The notes beneath the pieces were generated by a model, which was not told the DNA's origin, made no database searches, and saw nothing but the letters and a program-made list of their open reading frames with translations. DNA of 64,000 bases from contig KB445803.1 in the NCBI GenBank assembly GCA_000320605.2, positions 702,714 through 766,713 on the forward strand, written 5' to 3'. Shown one piece after another: positions 24,598 through 34,752 of the stretch. The stretch is from Gelatoporia subvermispora B. Taxonomy: Eukaryota; Basidiomycota; Agaricomycetes; Polyporales; Gelatoporiaceae. The first letter of the stretch is position 1, and every line of letters begins with the position of its first letter. The position numbers and the translations under genes are program-made.

Positions 24598-25391
24598 ATG
24601 TCCACTTCCCTGCCCTGCGTAGAGATTGTGAACGCTAAGGCTGGCGAGAATTACCTCGAGGATCCAGCTACCGCTATCACACCAACTTTTGGTATCCTCG
24701 ATAGTACTGATGGAGCTCTTGGGTGCGTAGAACATCTTCTCAGCCACTCTCCAGATCCGACGAACAACTATGCAGGATTTACCATGGTCTTCAAACCGAG
24801 GAGGCCAAGGATGCCTTCCTCTTCGTTGGTGCGCTAAAGTCTCCTCTCAGTATGACCGGTCGGTCTGATATCGATGCGCGTAGAGTGGAAGAGCCTCGAA
24901 CATCACAAGAAGCTTCAGTCAGACACGAATGTGTACTTTAAGATGATTGAACATATATCCAACGTCTGGGCGTCCCGCCCGCGTATTCTGCACGCAAACC
25001 CCACCGAGGACCCGTCTGCCGCTCTTCGAGCGCCGATCACAGAGATCGCGTTGCTGACTCTGAAACCTGGCCAGTCTATGGACGCGCTCGTGGAGGTCGT
25101 AAAGAAACTCACGAGCGCCGGAACGCCTGGAGATAGGGGCTTTATCTCCTCCGTATACGGAACAGTTGCTGAGAACGATGATATGCTTGCCATCATTGCC
25201 GGGTGGACCTCAGTGGAGGTCTGTAATACATCCTTGGTATCATTTGGGATGATGGTGATTCACATATGCACATCGTACAGGAACACTGGAAGGCAGTCAC
25301 GACTGACCCGCAAGCTGTCGCCTTGTTGACCGAGATGAAACAGCTCTCCGACGTTGAACTCGCTCACGCCCCTCTGCAGAAGCTCAAGTGA
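24598..25391 (+). CDS. Tandem ABM-type dimeric alpha/beta-barrel protein
   Basis: Small soluble protein of about 210 residues with two ferredoxin-like halves of the antibiotic-biosynthesis-monooxygenase type. The first half runs CVEIVNAKAGENYLEDPAT to AFLFVEWKSLEHHKKLQSD. The second runs ITEIALLTLKPGQSMDALVE to LAIIAGWTSVEEHWKAVTTD. It ends LTEMKQLSDVELAHAPLQKL. Three introns are well defined: GG|GTGCGT at 24722, G|GTGCGC at 24830 and GAG|GTCTGT at 25219. Each restores frame and joins LG-IYHGLQTEEAKD, FV-EWKSLE and VE-EHWKAV. Family members range from cofactor-free quinone-forming oxygenases to stress proteins, so the reaction is unknown. It lies 740 bp upstream of P450-1 on the same strand, which suggests, but does not prove, a shared accessory metabolism. 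Confidence 0.82.
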
Positions 25392-26131
25392 GCTCATATG
25401 ACGTGACTGTATTCTGGAGAAGCGCACGCATGTAATTATACCGAAGTAGAATTTTCAGGCGAGTTGGTTACTGCCTTTTCCAACCATCTGTAGATGTGAG
25501 ACGTGCCGGTCCTCCGGTTCGAATTTGACATGTGGTGAGTGACTAACCCTATGTCAGACGCCGCCACCCGCGCCCGCTTATGACACGATTTGGAAGACAC
25601 GTTTGGGCCTGATCTGCAAGGTCCTAATTGAACTAGCATAAGTATCTTGTTAAACGAGATATTCCCCCATCATTTATGAATAGAGGCTCGCACTGAGCTC
25701 GAGCCCTCGGCGGCATCCACGTTCCCTGATCTTCTCCGCTTGGACGCCAAGCTCACTCTACATGACTCTCACTCGCGCCGGTGCTTATTTACCATGAGTT
25801 CCTTATGCTTCAAGCTTCAAGATGCGACTTGTCCAGTCTCAACTCTGCTTTGACTGCGATCTCCGTACGTTCGCCGGCGCATCTTAGGTCATGTGATGGC
25901 GTTCACTCTGATCAGGACGCGACACCCCGCGCGTGCGTTCACGCGACCCGCTTCTCACAGCCGTGGGTGACATGACCTCCAATTGTCAAGTCCGAGGGGT
26001 CCTTCTGACGCCGATGATCTCATGTTTGGGGAAGGAGAGTATGTGGAAGAGCGTTATAGAGGATGAAATGCTATTCCGGATCGCTTAAAAGTGCTTATGA
26101 CACGTTGTCTTCGCTCCCGCATGAGCCCAGT
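25392..26131. other. Intergenic, ABM gene to P450-1
   Basis: 740 bp with no recognisable gene; it contains the P450-1 promoter. A tRNA-like D-arm and a GGTTCGAA motif occur at about 25460-25540 but do not fold into a tRNA. Confidence 0.45.
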
Positions 26132-28265
26132 ATGAGTATCGCTACTGATCTTGACGGCTTGCCCTACGCTGCGCTGGTTAAATGGACGGTCATAATTGGT
26201 TTGGGCACAGTTCTGTGCATCAAATTACATCAAATCTATTCCCAAAGGCAAAGTTCGCTGCCTCCGGGCCCTCCAAGTCACTGGCTTTGGGGTACGCCCT
26301 GGCCCAAATCATAGTACGTCTATGTTCGTGGGACTGAGGAGTGTTCACATGACTAATCGATTGCCTCTCTAGCGTTCCGAGGTACTATGACAAGCTCGCA
26401 GAGACGTATGGACCCGTATTTACCGTATGGAACGGGGGAACCCCAGCTGTCGTTGTAGCGCGACACCAGGCACGGTTCACATCGTCTGTGGATGTCTCAT
26501 CCGAGCTGAAGATGATTGGCTCGCACTCTTTAGGTCGCGCAGGAGATCATGACCAAACATTCGATCGATCTCGCGGACCGTCCTCGTACGGTCGCTGCAG
26601 GTGAGGTGATGTCGGGAGACATGCGCATTCTTCTTGTCGGTGCCGGTGAGCGCATGCGAAGGTTACGCAAGTGCGTCTCAGTTCCGTTGAGGACAGCCTT
26701 GACATTCCCACTGACTGAACATACAGATCATTGCATGCACTGCTTCAACCGAATGTGGCGGCTACGTACGAGCCGATTCAGATGAAGAACGCGAGGAACT
26801 ACGTCCTGGATATTCTTGAGCGCCCGGATGATTTTTTGATCCACGCCAAGCGGTCTGTCCTCACCGTTGGAGTTTGCTTGAACGGTTACTGACTGAGAGC
26901 AGCTATGCCGCTGCCTTCATCCTTGAGGTAACATATGGCAAGACGACGCCTACATACTATACCGACAAAGAAGTTGTCCACATCAACGCTTGTCTCGAGC
27001 GACTTGGCGCTGCGCTACGCCCAGGCGCACACCTCGTCGACACGTTTCCCATCCTCCGGCACTTCCCTGGTTATTTGTCGACATTGAAACAACACCACGA
27101 AGATGAGCTGAAGCTGTTTGGCGGCCAAATGACACATGTGCGTTCGGCGCTGGTACGCATACACTCCTCTTACTTCCAGTTCAAATTGAATTTACAACCA
27201 GGCGATTCGATTGTAGGCTAAAGGCGAGGTGCGGCCTTGTTTCGCGACATACCTCCTTGAGAACCAAGAGAAGCTCGGCTTGTCTGACAACGAGGCCGCT
27301 TACCTCGCCGGATCAATGTTTGGCGCAGGTTCAGATACCGTGCGTATCTTTCGAATCATGAGGGTAGTGGCTGAGTTGAGATTCTCGCAGACCGGATCCG
27401 CGCTCGGAGTTGTATCTATGGCAGCGGCATGTTACCCAGAGGCTCAAGCTCGCGTGCAAGCCCAGCTGGATAAGGTAGTTGGATGCGACAGACGTATGTT
27501 TCGCGCACCCTCATGGCGACGGTCTCCAATCTACTAATTTATGCAGTGCCGACTTTCGAAGATGAAAGCCAGCTGACGGAGGTGACAGCATTCGTACTGG
27601 AGTCCTTTAGATGGCGGCCTGTGACACCCATGGGTCCGTGTGCCCTAATCTTCCTGTATATACGTTTCGCTGAGCGAACTCTAGGCTTCTGGCACAAGGC
27701 GACAAAAGACATTGTCTGGGTAACTTTCCCCCTAGATATTTCTCGCTCCGTAGGAAAGCTAATTCTCCCTCAGAAAGACCATGTTATACCTGCCGGAACC
27801 CATGTTCTCGGTTGCCACTGGTAAGTTTATGAGTACGCCTGTAATCTAGTCTCCCACTCAGGCACGCCTCCCTTAGGGCAATCTCACGAGACCCAGAAGT
27901 GTTTCCAGAGCCCGATACTTTCAATCCCCAACGCTGGATCGACGACAGGGGCCACATCCGCGAGGACCTCAAGTTCCCCAACTTCGGCTTTGGCCGCAGG
28001 ATCTGCCCTGGCCAGCCCGTTGCCGAGCGGTAACGTTTCACTGTCCTGCGTCATACAGCAAGGGTCACTTACATTGCCCTACAGCTCCGTATTCATAAAC
28101 ACAGCTCTCGTCTTATGGGCCTTTGAGCTTTCGCAGGACCCCACGAAGCCAATCGACACATACGCGTTCAGAGACCGACCGATCGCGCACCCAGAGCCCT
28201 TCCACGTTACCTACACTCCTCGTATTGAGAAACTGCAGCTCAAGAAGATTCTTGATTCGCACTAG
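26132..28265 (+). CDS. Cytochrome P450 monooxygenase, copy 1
   Basis: ER-anchored haem-thiolate monooxygenase, likely for secondary metabolism or xenobiotic oxidation; substrate unknown. Twelve exons. The N-terminal anchor is VKWTVIIGLGTVLCIKLHQI, then the hinge SSLPPGPPSHWLWG. Landmarks: YYDKLAETYGPVFTVWNGGT; RPRTVAAGEVMSGDMRILL; the I-helix AAYLAGSMFGAGSDT; the K-helix ExxR in TAFVLESFRWRPVTPMG; GFWHKATKDIVW; DHVIPAGTHVLGCHW; PQRW; and the haem loop FGFGRRICPGQPVAER with the Cys ligand. It ends KILDSH at 28265. Intron 2 (26470-26533) appears to be GC-AG, with donor CAG|GCACGG. Unlike copies 2-4, it has no intron before the Cys loop. The start could also be an in-frame ATG at 26063. The gene looks intact. 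It is closest to copy 4 (shared AKGE and NEAAYLAGSMFGAGS). The LOG-like gene follows tail-to-tail. Confidence 0.9.
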
Positions 28266-28416
28266 GTCTGCAGGAGTTGTAGCAGTGATATGTCCTCATT
28301 TCCAGGCAAGCTTCCATTCTTGTACGGTGCCGTGTAGTATCATAATTTTGCATCCCATGTATGAATATCTTGCACATCTACTCCATATCCTGGTGTGTTC
28401 TGACGCATGTATGACT

Positions 28417-29451
28417 TCACGCGACGCTCCATGCATCGCCCTTACCCTGCCCCATACCGCCCATTCTGGTTGTCCAGTCGTAGAAATGGCTATGTTCAGG
28501 CCGCTTCCAGCTGTCCAGCGCCTTGATGGCAGCTGCACCCCAATCAAACTCTGCGTGCGCTTCGTGCTCTGGCGGGCCGTCGACGAAGTACACGAGCGCC
28601 TCGTTCCGTGGGGTGATGAATCCTGAACGGACGCCGTTGCGGATGAGCTCGCGCAGCGGGTCGTAGAAACCGAGGATGTTGATGATGAGGACAGCTGGAG
28701 AAGAAATGTCAACGAGGAGTCATAATTGAAAGGATGGAGGCGCACGTTTATCGTGGATGCCAAGCTGTAGCCACGAAATGACTTCAAGGATCTTGGTAAT
28801 GACGTTCAAGACGTGCTCTTCAGTATGGAGCTAGGAACATACCTCTTCGAAGGTGCCGTAACCACCTGGTAAGCAAATGAAGGCAGATGATCTCTTAGCC
28901 ATCTCGAGCTTGCGTTCGTGCATAGAGTTCACAACGACCTGGATGACCCTAAGCAAGATGATACATGCCCTGGACATACACGGGAATGCCCACCGTCTCA
29001 ACCTATATACAGTGTGTTGAGCAAAAGGCTCTGGGCGAGGGATCTCGTGAACGTACTGATTCTCTTCCCTTCTCTTTAAGATCAATGTGGCTGGTGTTGC
29101 GCATGTCTTTGCCCTCCACCTGGGAGACCTCTCCGCCTGCCTTGAGCATTGCGAATGGGACGACCCCTGTGACATGCCCACCCGCCTCTAGGACTGCACC
29201 CGAAACGACGCCCATGATTCCCTTCGACCCACCGCCATAGACGAGGGGTCGGTCTGCCGCCGCCATCGCGCGACCCAATGCTGCATACCGGAAATTCAGA
29301 CACGTGCCACTGCAGCCTGCACCGACTCAGGGCACTCACATTCAGCGGCGCGCGCGTGCGCGATGTCCCGGCCTTGCGACGAGGCGCAATAGACGGCGAT
29401 GGCCCGAGACGCGGCTGTGCTCTCCTGCTCGTTGTTCTGCTGTGCGGTCAT
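28417..29451 (-). CDS. LOG-family nucleotide phosphoribohydrolase-like protein
   Basis: Members of the LOG family (often mislabelled lysine decarboxylase) release cytokinin bases or other bases from nucleoside 5'-monophosphates. The protein is about 240 residues. The N-terminal Rossmann strand is [13 protein letters not shown]. The family motifs follow: [40 protein letters not shown], then [20 protein letters not shown] and the signature PGGYGTFEE. The C-terminal part reads [28 protein letters not shown] and [20 protein letters not shown]. The Arg in ERKLEMA and Glu in the PGGYGT-EE motif, both used in catalysis by LOG enzymes, are present. About five introns. The TGA is at 28417-28419. It lies tail-to-tail with P450-1 and has its own TATA box. 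Whether it acts on cytokinins or on other nucleotides is not visible. Confidence 0.87.
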
Positions 29452-30174
29452 GGTGGGTGTGGTGGGTGGCGCGCGGCGGCGGGATTACAGAGGTAGGTCT
29501 TGCTCCGGGGACACTGACTCGGAGCTTGGCAAATGTGCCCCGGGGCGCGATCACTTATATAGCGGCCGGTTCCTCTGCATCAACCCGTTTGCACGTTGGC
29601 TGAGCCGTGCGGTACTTCTCCTGCGTAGCCGGATCACGCAACGGAAGTTTTCATGCTTGGGAATTCGGGCTCTGCGTGCTGGCCTCGTTTGCCCGCTGGG
29701 CGTGCTGCTGTACGTACATACGTCGAGGGTCGTGTGTGGGCTATGTCCATGTCAGTCGTGGTTGCACCTGGGCAGGTGTTAGATTGATTTGAGGGCATCA
29801 GCTTGCGATGGATGTGCACTGGGCGAGCATTTTTCCGGGCAGTGTCGACTCAAGGACAAGGTCGAGGCTCGGAGCGCTGGCTGTTCCAACCATACCAAGG
29901 TGACGCTCTCTAAGCGAACAATGTCTACTACGTTTCTATGAGCCGCACGCATTTGCAAAACCGTCGGACATAGGTAGCGCCATGTGTAGCTTAAATCTCA
30001 GAGGTTCCCAAGCCCTGATGTCGAAGGAAGAAACCAAAGATCTACTAGCCATTGGCGCTTCAACGAGTGATGGTTCCATCTCACGTTCATGGACCTGCAA
30101 ATAGTATAGCGAAGCAGTAGACCTCTTCAAGCCAGCGTACATCAACGAATGAATCACTTCGCCAAGGAGATCAT
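29452..30174. other. Intergenic, LOG promoter side
   Basis: About 720 bp hold the LOG-like promoter and the 3' flank of the agmatinase-like gene. No further gene is visible. Confidence 0.5.
29554..29561 (-). promoter_or_regulatory. TATA box of the LOG-like gene
   Basis: On the minus strand the bases read TATATAAG about 103-110 bp upstream of the start codon at 29451. Motif and spacing fit a core promoter. Confidence 0.5.
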
Positions 30175-32210
30175 CTACTCTACAATAGGGGTTTTTGCCA
30201 TCAATGCGAGGATGTCCCAGCCGATGTTCGCGGCCGCAATCTGCGTTATCTCATCTGAGGCAGTCATGAGCGATGCCTTTCGGAATGTTGATCGCACGCT
30301 CACCTTGGGTATCGTAGCCTATGTAGATGGAAGGTAAGCTGTGGTCTTCGCATTTGGATTTCCGCAATCGGACGCACCGGGTGCTACCTCGACAATGTCT
30401 GCGCCGACAATCTTCAGTCCCGACAAACCCTGCAGTATCTTCTTAATTTCCTATCGAAATCGAGAAGGAAATTATTGTATGTTTCGGTCTACAATATGAT
30501 CAACGGGCACTCACCCTGGTTGTGATCCCTCCAATCTCGGGCCTGAGGAGATAGATATTGTGACGAGTTAACTACGGTCAAATACGCAAAATGCTAATCG
30601 GCTTACGTGCCCGTCCTTGTTTATACCCGGAAATCAGTATGAAATCCATCAGGGTAAGCTCGATACTTACGCCGGTGCCATTCCCGGATCGATCACATCG
30701 ATATCCAGCGAAACTGCATCTGAATTTAGTCGCTTGCCCACATTCATCACGGACACTCGCACTTACTATACACAGGATTGTCGCCGACGGTATCCCTGAT
30801 TTTCTTGACAACTCCCTTCCAGCCGATCTCCTCGATCTCGTCCGCGTGGGAGATCACGAAGCCGACCTCGTGATCATTATCATAGTCCTCCCAGCTGTTC
30901 AACGCTCCGCGGATGCCAACATGCTGTATGTTGATATTGAGTATCCAGGCACCTGAGGCCAAGTTCGGAAAACGAAAAGAGGCTCACGATGTTGGAGTTA
31001 TTCGGAGCGAGGAGGCCCTCGTTTGCGGCGTACCAGAAGTAGCTACCATGGCTAACGGGGATCTCCTACATAGGGCGTTAGCATGGCCATAATTCCCACT
31101 AAGTTTGTGCACTGACTTCATCTGGCAGCCACGGACCATCCTCCTACAGATGTCATAGGCCTCAGTATTTTCAGGATCAAGCCGTGCGCATTGCTCACCA
31201 TCTGCTTCGGTTGCCACGTGTCTGCATCTATCTCAGAATTCAACCTGTTGTACCGCAGAAGAATGCTCACCAAGGTGACTGTCGAAGTGGATCACGCTAG
31301 GAAAACAAATAAAAAACTGTGCAATCTATGAAAGAGAGGTACGGAGCTGACCTCACTGGTCCGTACACGCCTGCAACCCCACGAAGCAGAGGCAGAGTGA
31401 TCGTGTGGTCACCGCCCTATTTATTTGAACTGTCACAATTGATCATGTGTAGAATTTGCCTTGGCCATCTCACCAAGGTGAGCACTCTTGGATGGAATTT
31501 GCCATCCTTCGCGAGACTACTACCGTCGAAGCTCCGCAGGCTAGTTTTCGAGAGCAGTGCGACATTTGCCTGCTCAAGCTGACGCAGCGCAACCTTGTTG
31601 TCAGTGTACACCATGGCTGCGATTTTCATTCTCATAAAACGAAGATGCAAACGAAACATATATGTGAAATCACGCACGGACGTCACCGCAATCGACGACA
31701 TTCAGATAGTCCGTCACTCTGATCTTCATAGGCACGTTAATTCTTCCAACGCCTAGCCTCCTAGAGCCCTGTCGGATGCCATTTGGGCCGAAGCGTGCGC
31801 TAACATGCAATAGGAAGTCAGGACCAATACGTGATACCCAATGCAAGGCATACCCTGGCCGAAAACTCGTAGTAGTATCGAATGGTGCCCCTATGCACCT
31901 TTGTCCAGACAAATTATATCGAATGACGAAATTGACACCCACCTAGAATTGCGACATCGTAAGGAGTTCCCGACTCGACACCGAAGCATCTCAGGGGGTC
32001 CGCATGCGCAAACGTGGTGAGCCCGTTCCAGCTCGTTTTTGCCCACGGCTCCGCGAGCACCGACTCTGCGGCAAACACATGTGTGAAGTTCACGTCTCCA
32101 TTTTCTGGAACAGGTAATCGGCCGCCAGGCAGGGGTTGCTGTTGTGCTATCGTGCTCAGAGCCAGACTCAGGATAGCAGCCAAAGACGAGAACACCGTAG
32201 GCTTCGACAT
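30175..32210 (-). CDS. Secreted agmatinase-like ureohydrolase
   Basis: Binuclear manganese hydrolase of the arginase/agmatinase family, which releases urea from guanidino compounds such as agmatine. About 400 residues in 16 exons. It starts MSKPTVFSSLAAILSLALST, a clear signal peptide, so export or vacuolar delivery is likely. Metal-site motifs are complete: GGDHT, HFDSHLD and SLDIDVIDPG. Others are GAPFDTTTSFRPGARFGPNG, IPVSHGSYFWYAANEGLL, HVGIRG and PEIGGITTR. It ends DEITQIAAANIGWDILALMA with the TAG at 30175-30177. A 9-nt exon at 30607-30615 is needed to read MAPATGTPEIGG; without it the conserved TGT is lost. Another exon (30304-30318) is only 15 nt. The motifs fit agmatinase better than arginase, but substrate is inferred. 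A TATA-like box lies near 32265. Confidence 0.9.
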
Positions 32211-32262
32211 GGTGTGAGCACTAGCAAAGCGGCTCGGTGCACTCCAGAACACGAGCGAAGTA

Positions 32263-32269
32263 CTTATAT
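32263..32269 (-). promoter_or_regulatory. TATA-like box of the agmatinase-like gene
   Basis: Minus-strand ATATAAG lies 53-59 bp upstream of the start codon at 32210, the expected window for a fungal core promoter. Confidence 0.4.
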
Positions 32270-33289
32270 CTTGCGTATATCAGATACCGCAGTCGGTATT
32301 CAACGATAAGAGGCCCGCGTTGCCGTTGAGCATGAGGGGCGTTCTTGATAAGTGCCCTGGGAGCGGCTATCTTTGCCGTGATAGGGAGCAAGCTGTTTGA
32401 ATAGCCGCACAGTTACCTGTATTGATGCAACCATACATGTTCGCAAGTGTTCTTTGAGTTGCTTAACCGCATCGAACAAGGTGGATCGCAACTGGACGAC
32501 AAGCTGTCCTCGTGGTGTAGAACTTGAACGGAGTCGCGTCGATGATTTCGGCAGTCCGACGTACGCGTTAGTTCAATTCCGAGCGCCGCAGACGCGTTTC
32601 CACCATGTGACCTGGTACTGACTGAGAGGTTGTGTGGCGGGAAGTAAGTATTTATCTGAGAATCCATGTATTGAATGGTTCACGGTTTCGAGGCAGTTGT
32701 GGAGTCACCACTGCCGGCTAATTCTACAACGTCGAACTTGCCAGCTACGGCTCTAATGTGACGCTCCTCTAGCGACTAACTAGCCTTGGGTACACTTACG
32801 TCGCCAACCTTGCCCTTCCCGAGCTTGAGTGATCCTGGCAAACCCTGCGCAGGTACTCGTTTTCCAGGCACGCTGAGAGTGCGTGAAAAGACCTCAGAAT
32901 ACACAGCAACTACCGTACAGCAACCGTATCAGACACTACCTGTCCTTTACTGCCATCCGTGAAGGAGTGCCTTGTGAGATTACAATCAGGGAAATTAGGG
33001 TTACGCGAAAATGCTTTGCCTCTGACGATGTCGAATGATTGAGTGGCGGTGAGATATGCCACATTTCGGTCGAGCTCGTATGTAGCTACATGCAAAGGGT
33101 TAGTGAAGGCCGACTCCAGCTCATTTGACTTGACCACCTGAAATTTGGCAAGGTGTGCAATCTGCGCATCAATACAACATTGTGTACTGAGGTTTGATAC
33201 ATGAAGAGGCATGCAAGACAAGCAGTGCTTATGCGCAGCCATCGTTGAGTGAGCGAACGACTATGATGATGAACGCGCTGCAACCTAGC

Positions 33290-33382
33290 GGCACACTGGG
33301 ATTCGAACACGGTCGTCTTGCCTTGTTAGGATACTTGCCTCTTCTGGATATTTGTCAGCGCACGCGCTCTAGGCCGTGCGCC
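33290..33382 (-). ncRNA. tRNA-like element (degenerate tRNA or SINE head)
   Basis: On the minus strand an A-box-like sequence (33365-33376, GGCCTAGAGCG) and a perfect B box (33298-33308, GTTCGAATCCC) are spaced about 68 nt apart, more than the ~45 nt of an intronless type I tRNA. The ends GGCGCAC (33376-33382) and GTGTGCC (33290-33296) can pair over 7 bp with one G-U. However, the T-stem pairs badly and I could not find an anticodon arm. It may be a decayed tRNA, an intron-containing tRNA I fail to fold, or the head of a tRNA-derived SINE. Confidence 0.25.
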
Positions 33383-33460
33383 TGCCAACCAGAGTCCAGA
33401 CATCGACTGGGCGACTCATAATGCATAACCTCTCATACACCATCTTCGCAACTATTGGTC

Positions 33461-33842
33461 ATGTTGTTTATTCGTGCACTACCTCGTATACCCAGGCGTG
33501 CTCTTGGTGCTCGATTCCAGTCCACGCTTAGCCCCAACTCATCCGCCAAAGAGTTCAAAGTCTTGCTGGATGGCGAAACGCTTTATGTAGACCAGGCTCT
33601 CGCTGAGGCTCTCGGTTGGAATACTACTCAAGCGCACGGGGTCTCCTTGACGCTTAGCGGATGGTCTCCGCACTACTTTGCCATTGCCCGTAGCGGCTCA
33701 GATAGTGGTATGTGGCAAGTTGTATCGCATCCCAGCGCTGACCTCATGATGCACTGTGCTAGACCTCCTTGCGCGCGCGACTGTCGAGAGCAGTCAGAAC
33801 CCAAGAGTCCAAGAAATGCTGGAGTATTTAAAAGACAGGTGA
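33461..33842 (+). CDS. Small protein, possible mitochondrial targeting
   Basis: Two exons, 33461-33707 and 33763-33842, give 108 residues. The first ~22 residues, MLFIRALPRIPRRALGARFQ, are Arg-rich, lack acidic residues and form an amphipathic stretch, as in mitochondrial presequences. The mature part reads KEFKVLLDGETLYVDQALAE, ALGWNTTQAHGVSLTLSGWS, then DLLARATVESSQNPRVQEML and ends EYLKDR. The intron has donor G|GTATGT and acceptor CTAG, and both sides keep the same frame, which supports a real gene. I do not recognise the family. It is the first of two plus-strand genes between the ureohydrolase and MOT1. Confidence 0.6.
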
Positions 33843-34752
33843 CCGTTGTGGAGGCAAGAGAATTTAGCTAGTACGGCGTCGTGCTGAGGAGTAATTTGAA
33901 CAATCATGCGATAACTGCAATTTTCCTCGTTCTCTGACGTGCTCGAAGTCCCTCGCAGGATAACCCTCCATGCCTCGAAATCCACGAGATAGGCTTATGT
34001 AGCATCAGTTGGATCGGTGAAAAGACTCTTTGGCGCCCATTCTCACACTGATTGTGGAGGCTTCTTCTCGATCTAGGGAGCTATGTACTATCACTGCTCA
34101 TATCGCTATTTGACCATCGCTTGGTATCATTTGCAACTGGCTATACTGTCGCATATAACGCACGGGGTTATTTACGTGCTCAGGAGCGAACTCCGCCGAG
34201 CCGAGACTGTTTTGCGAGCCTTTTATAACTAGTGGCGCTATTTCTGTGGATCCGCCGACCAGAATGTTCCTCCACCTACCCACTTTGAATCGGGAGTCTA
34301 ATAGGCGAACAATATTTTGAGGACCGGAGCCTGATGCTTGGTGAGATAGACCCCGGTTGCTTGCATCCGGCTGCAGTACCGGGGGCTGCACCTTCCACGC
34401 CACGGGCCATCTGAGAATAACGAGTCCGGGGCACACGGTAGAGCTATTCCCACTACCACTGCCTCGGACAGAACATGGGAGATCTCCGTCGCGCATACGC
34501 CACATTTCAATGCGTACCACTCGGGGACAGCCTCGCGGGAGTTCAACCGACCAGAATCGAGGACTCGGGTTGACTGTGCGTGTCATTGCGCAGGCCGCGG
34601 GTGATGGGAATATCATATCGCGCCCATTTATCTACTGGGTCCATCCATGCTCGCGCACAGCTGACCCTCTTCCATCGATGCTCGGAACTGTAAGTGTCAA
34701 CGCTTACCAGACCACAGGCTTGGTGCTGATGTTTGAACGGACCACAGGTCCA
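33843..34752. other. Intergenic
   Basis: 910 bp with long open stretches on both strands (plus strand from about 34357), but the residues look random up to the membrane protein start at 34753. It probably holds the promoter of that gene. Confidence 0.4.

Larger units (their letters stand above)
32211..33460. other. Intergenic with a tRNA-like element
   Basis: 1.25 kb between divergent genes. It carries the agmatinase-like promoter on the left and a minus-strand tRNA-like element at 33290-33382 on the right (listed separately). No protein gene is recognisable. Confidence 0.45.

Noticed and set aside
25455..25545. tRNA-like D-arm (AGGCGAGTTGG...GCCT) followed by GGTTCGAA on the plus strand
   Set aside because: The anticodon arm and acceptor stem do not pair and the B box ends TTT in place of CCC, so I do not call a tRNA.
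26470..26533. Alternative GT donors for P450-1 intron 2 (GTTCAC at 26476, GTGGAT nearby)
   Set aside because: The first gives a frameshift with a stop; the second adds residues absent from all paralogues and is a weak donor. The GC donor fits the family alignment best.
34098..34752. Long open frames on both strands before the Ser/Thr-rich protein
   Set aside because: Composition looks random, no family match, and the clear signal peptide marks a start at 34753.
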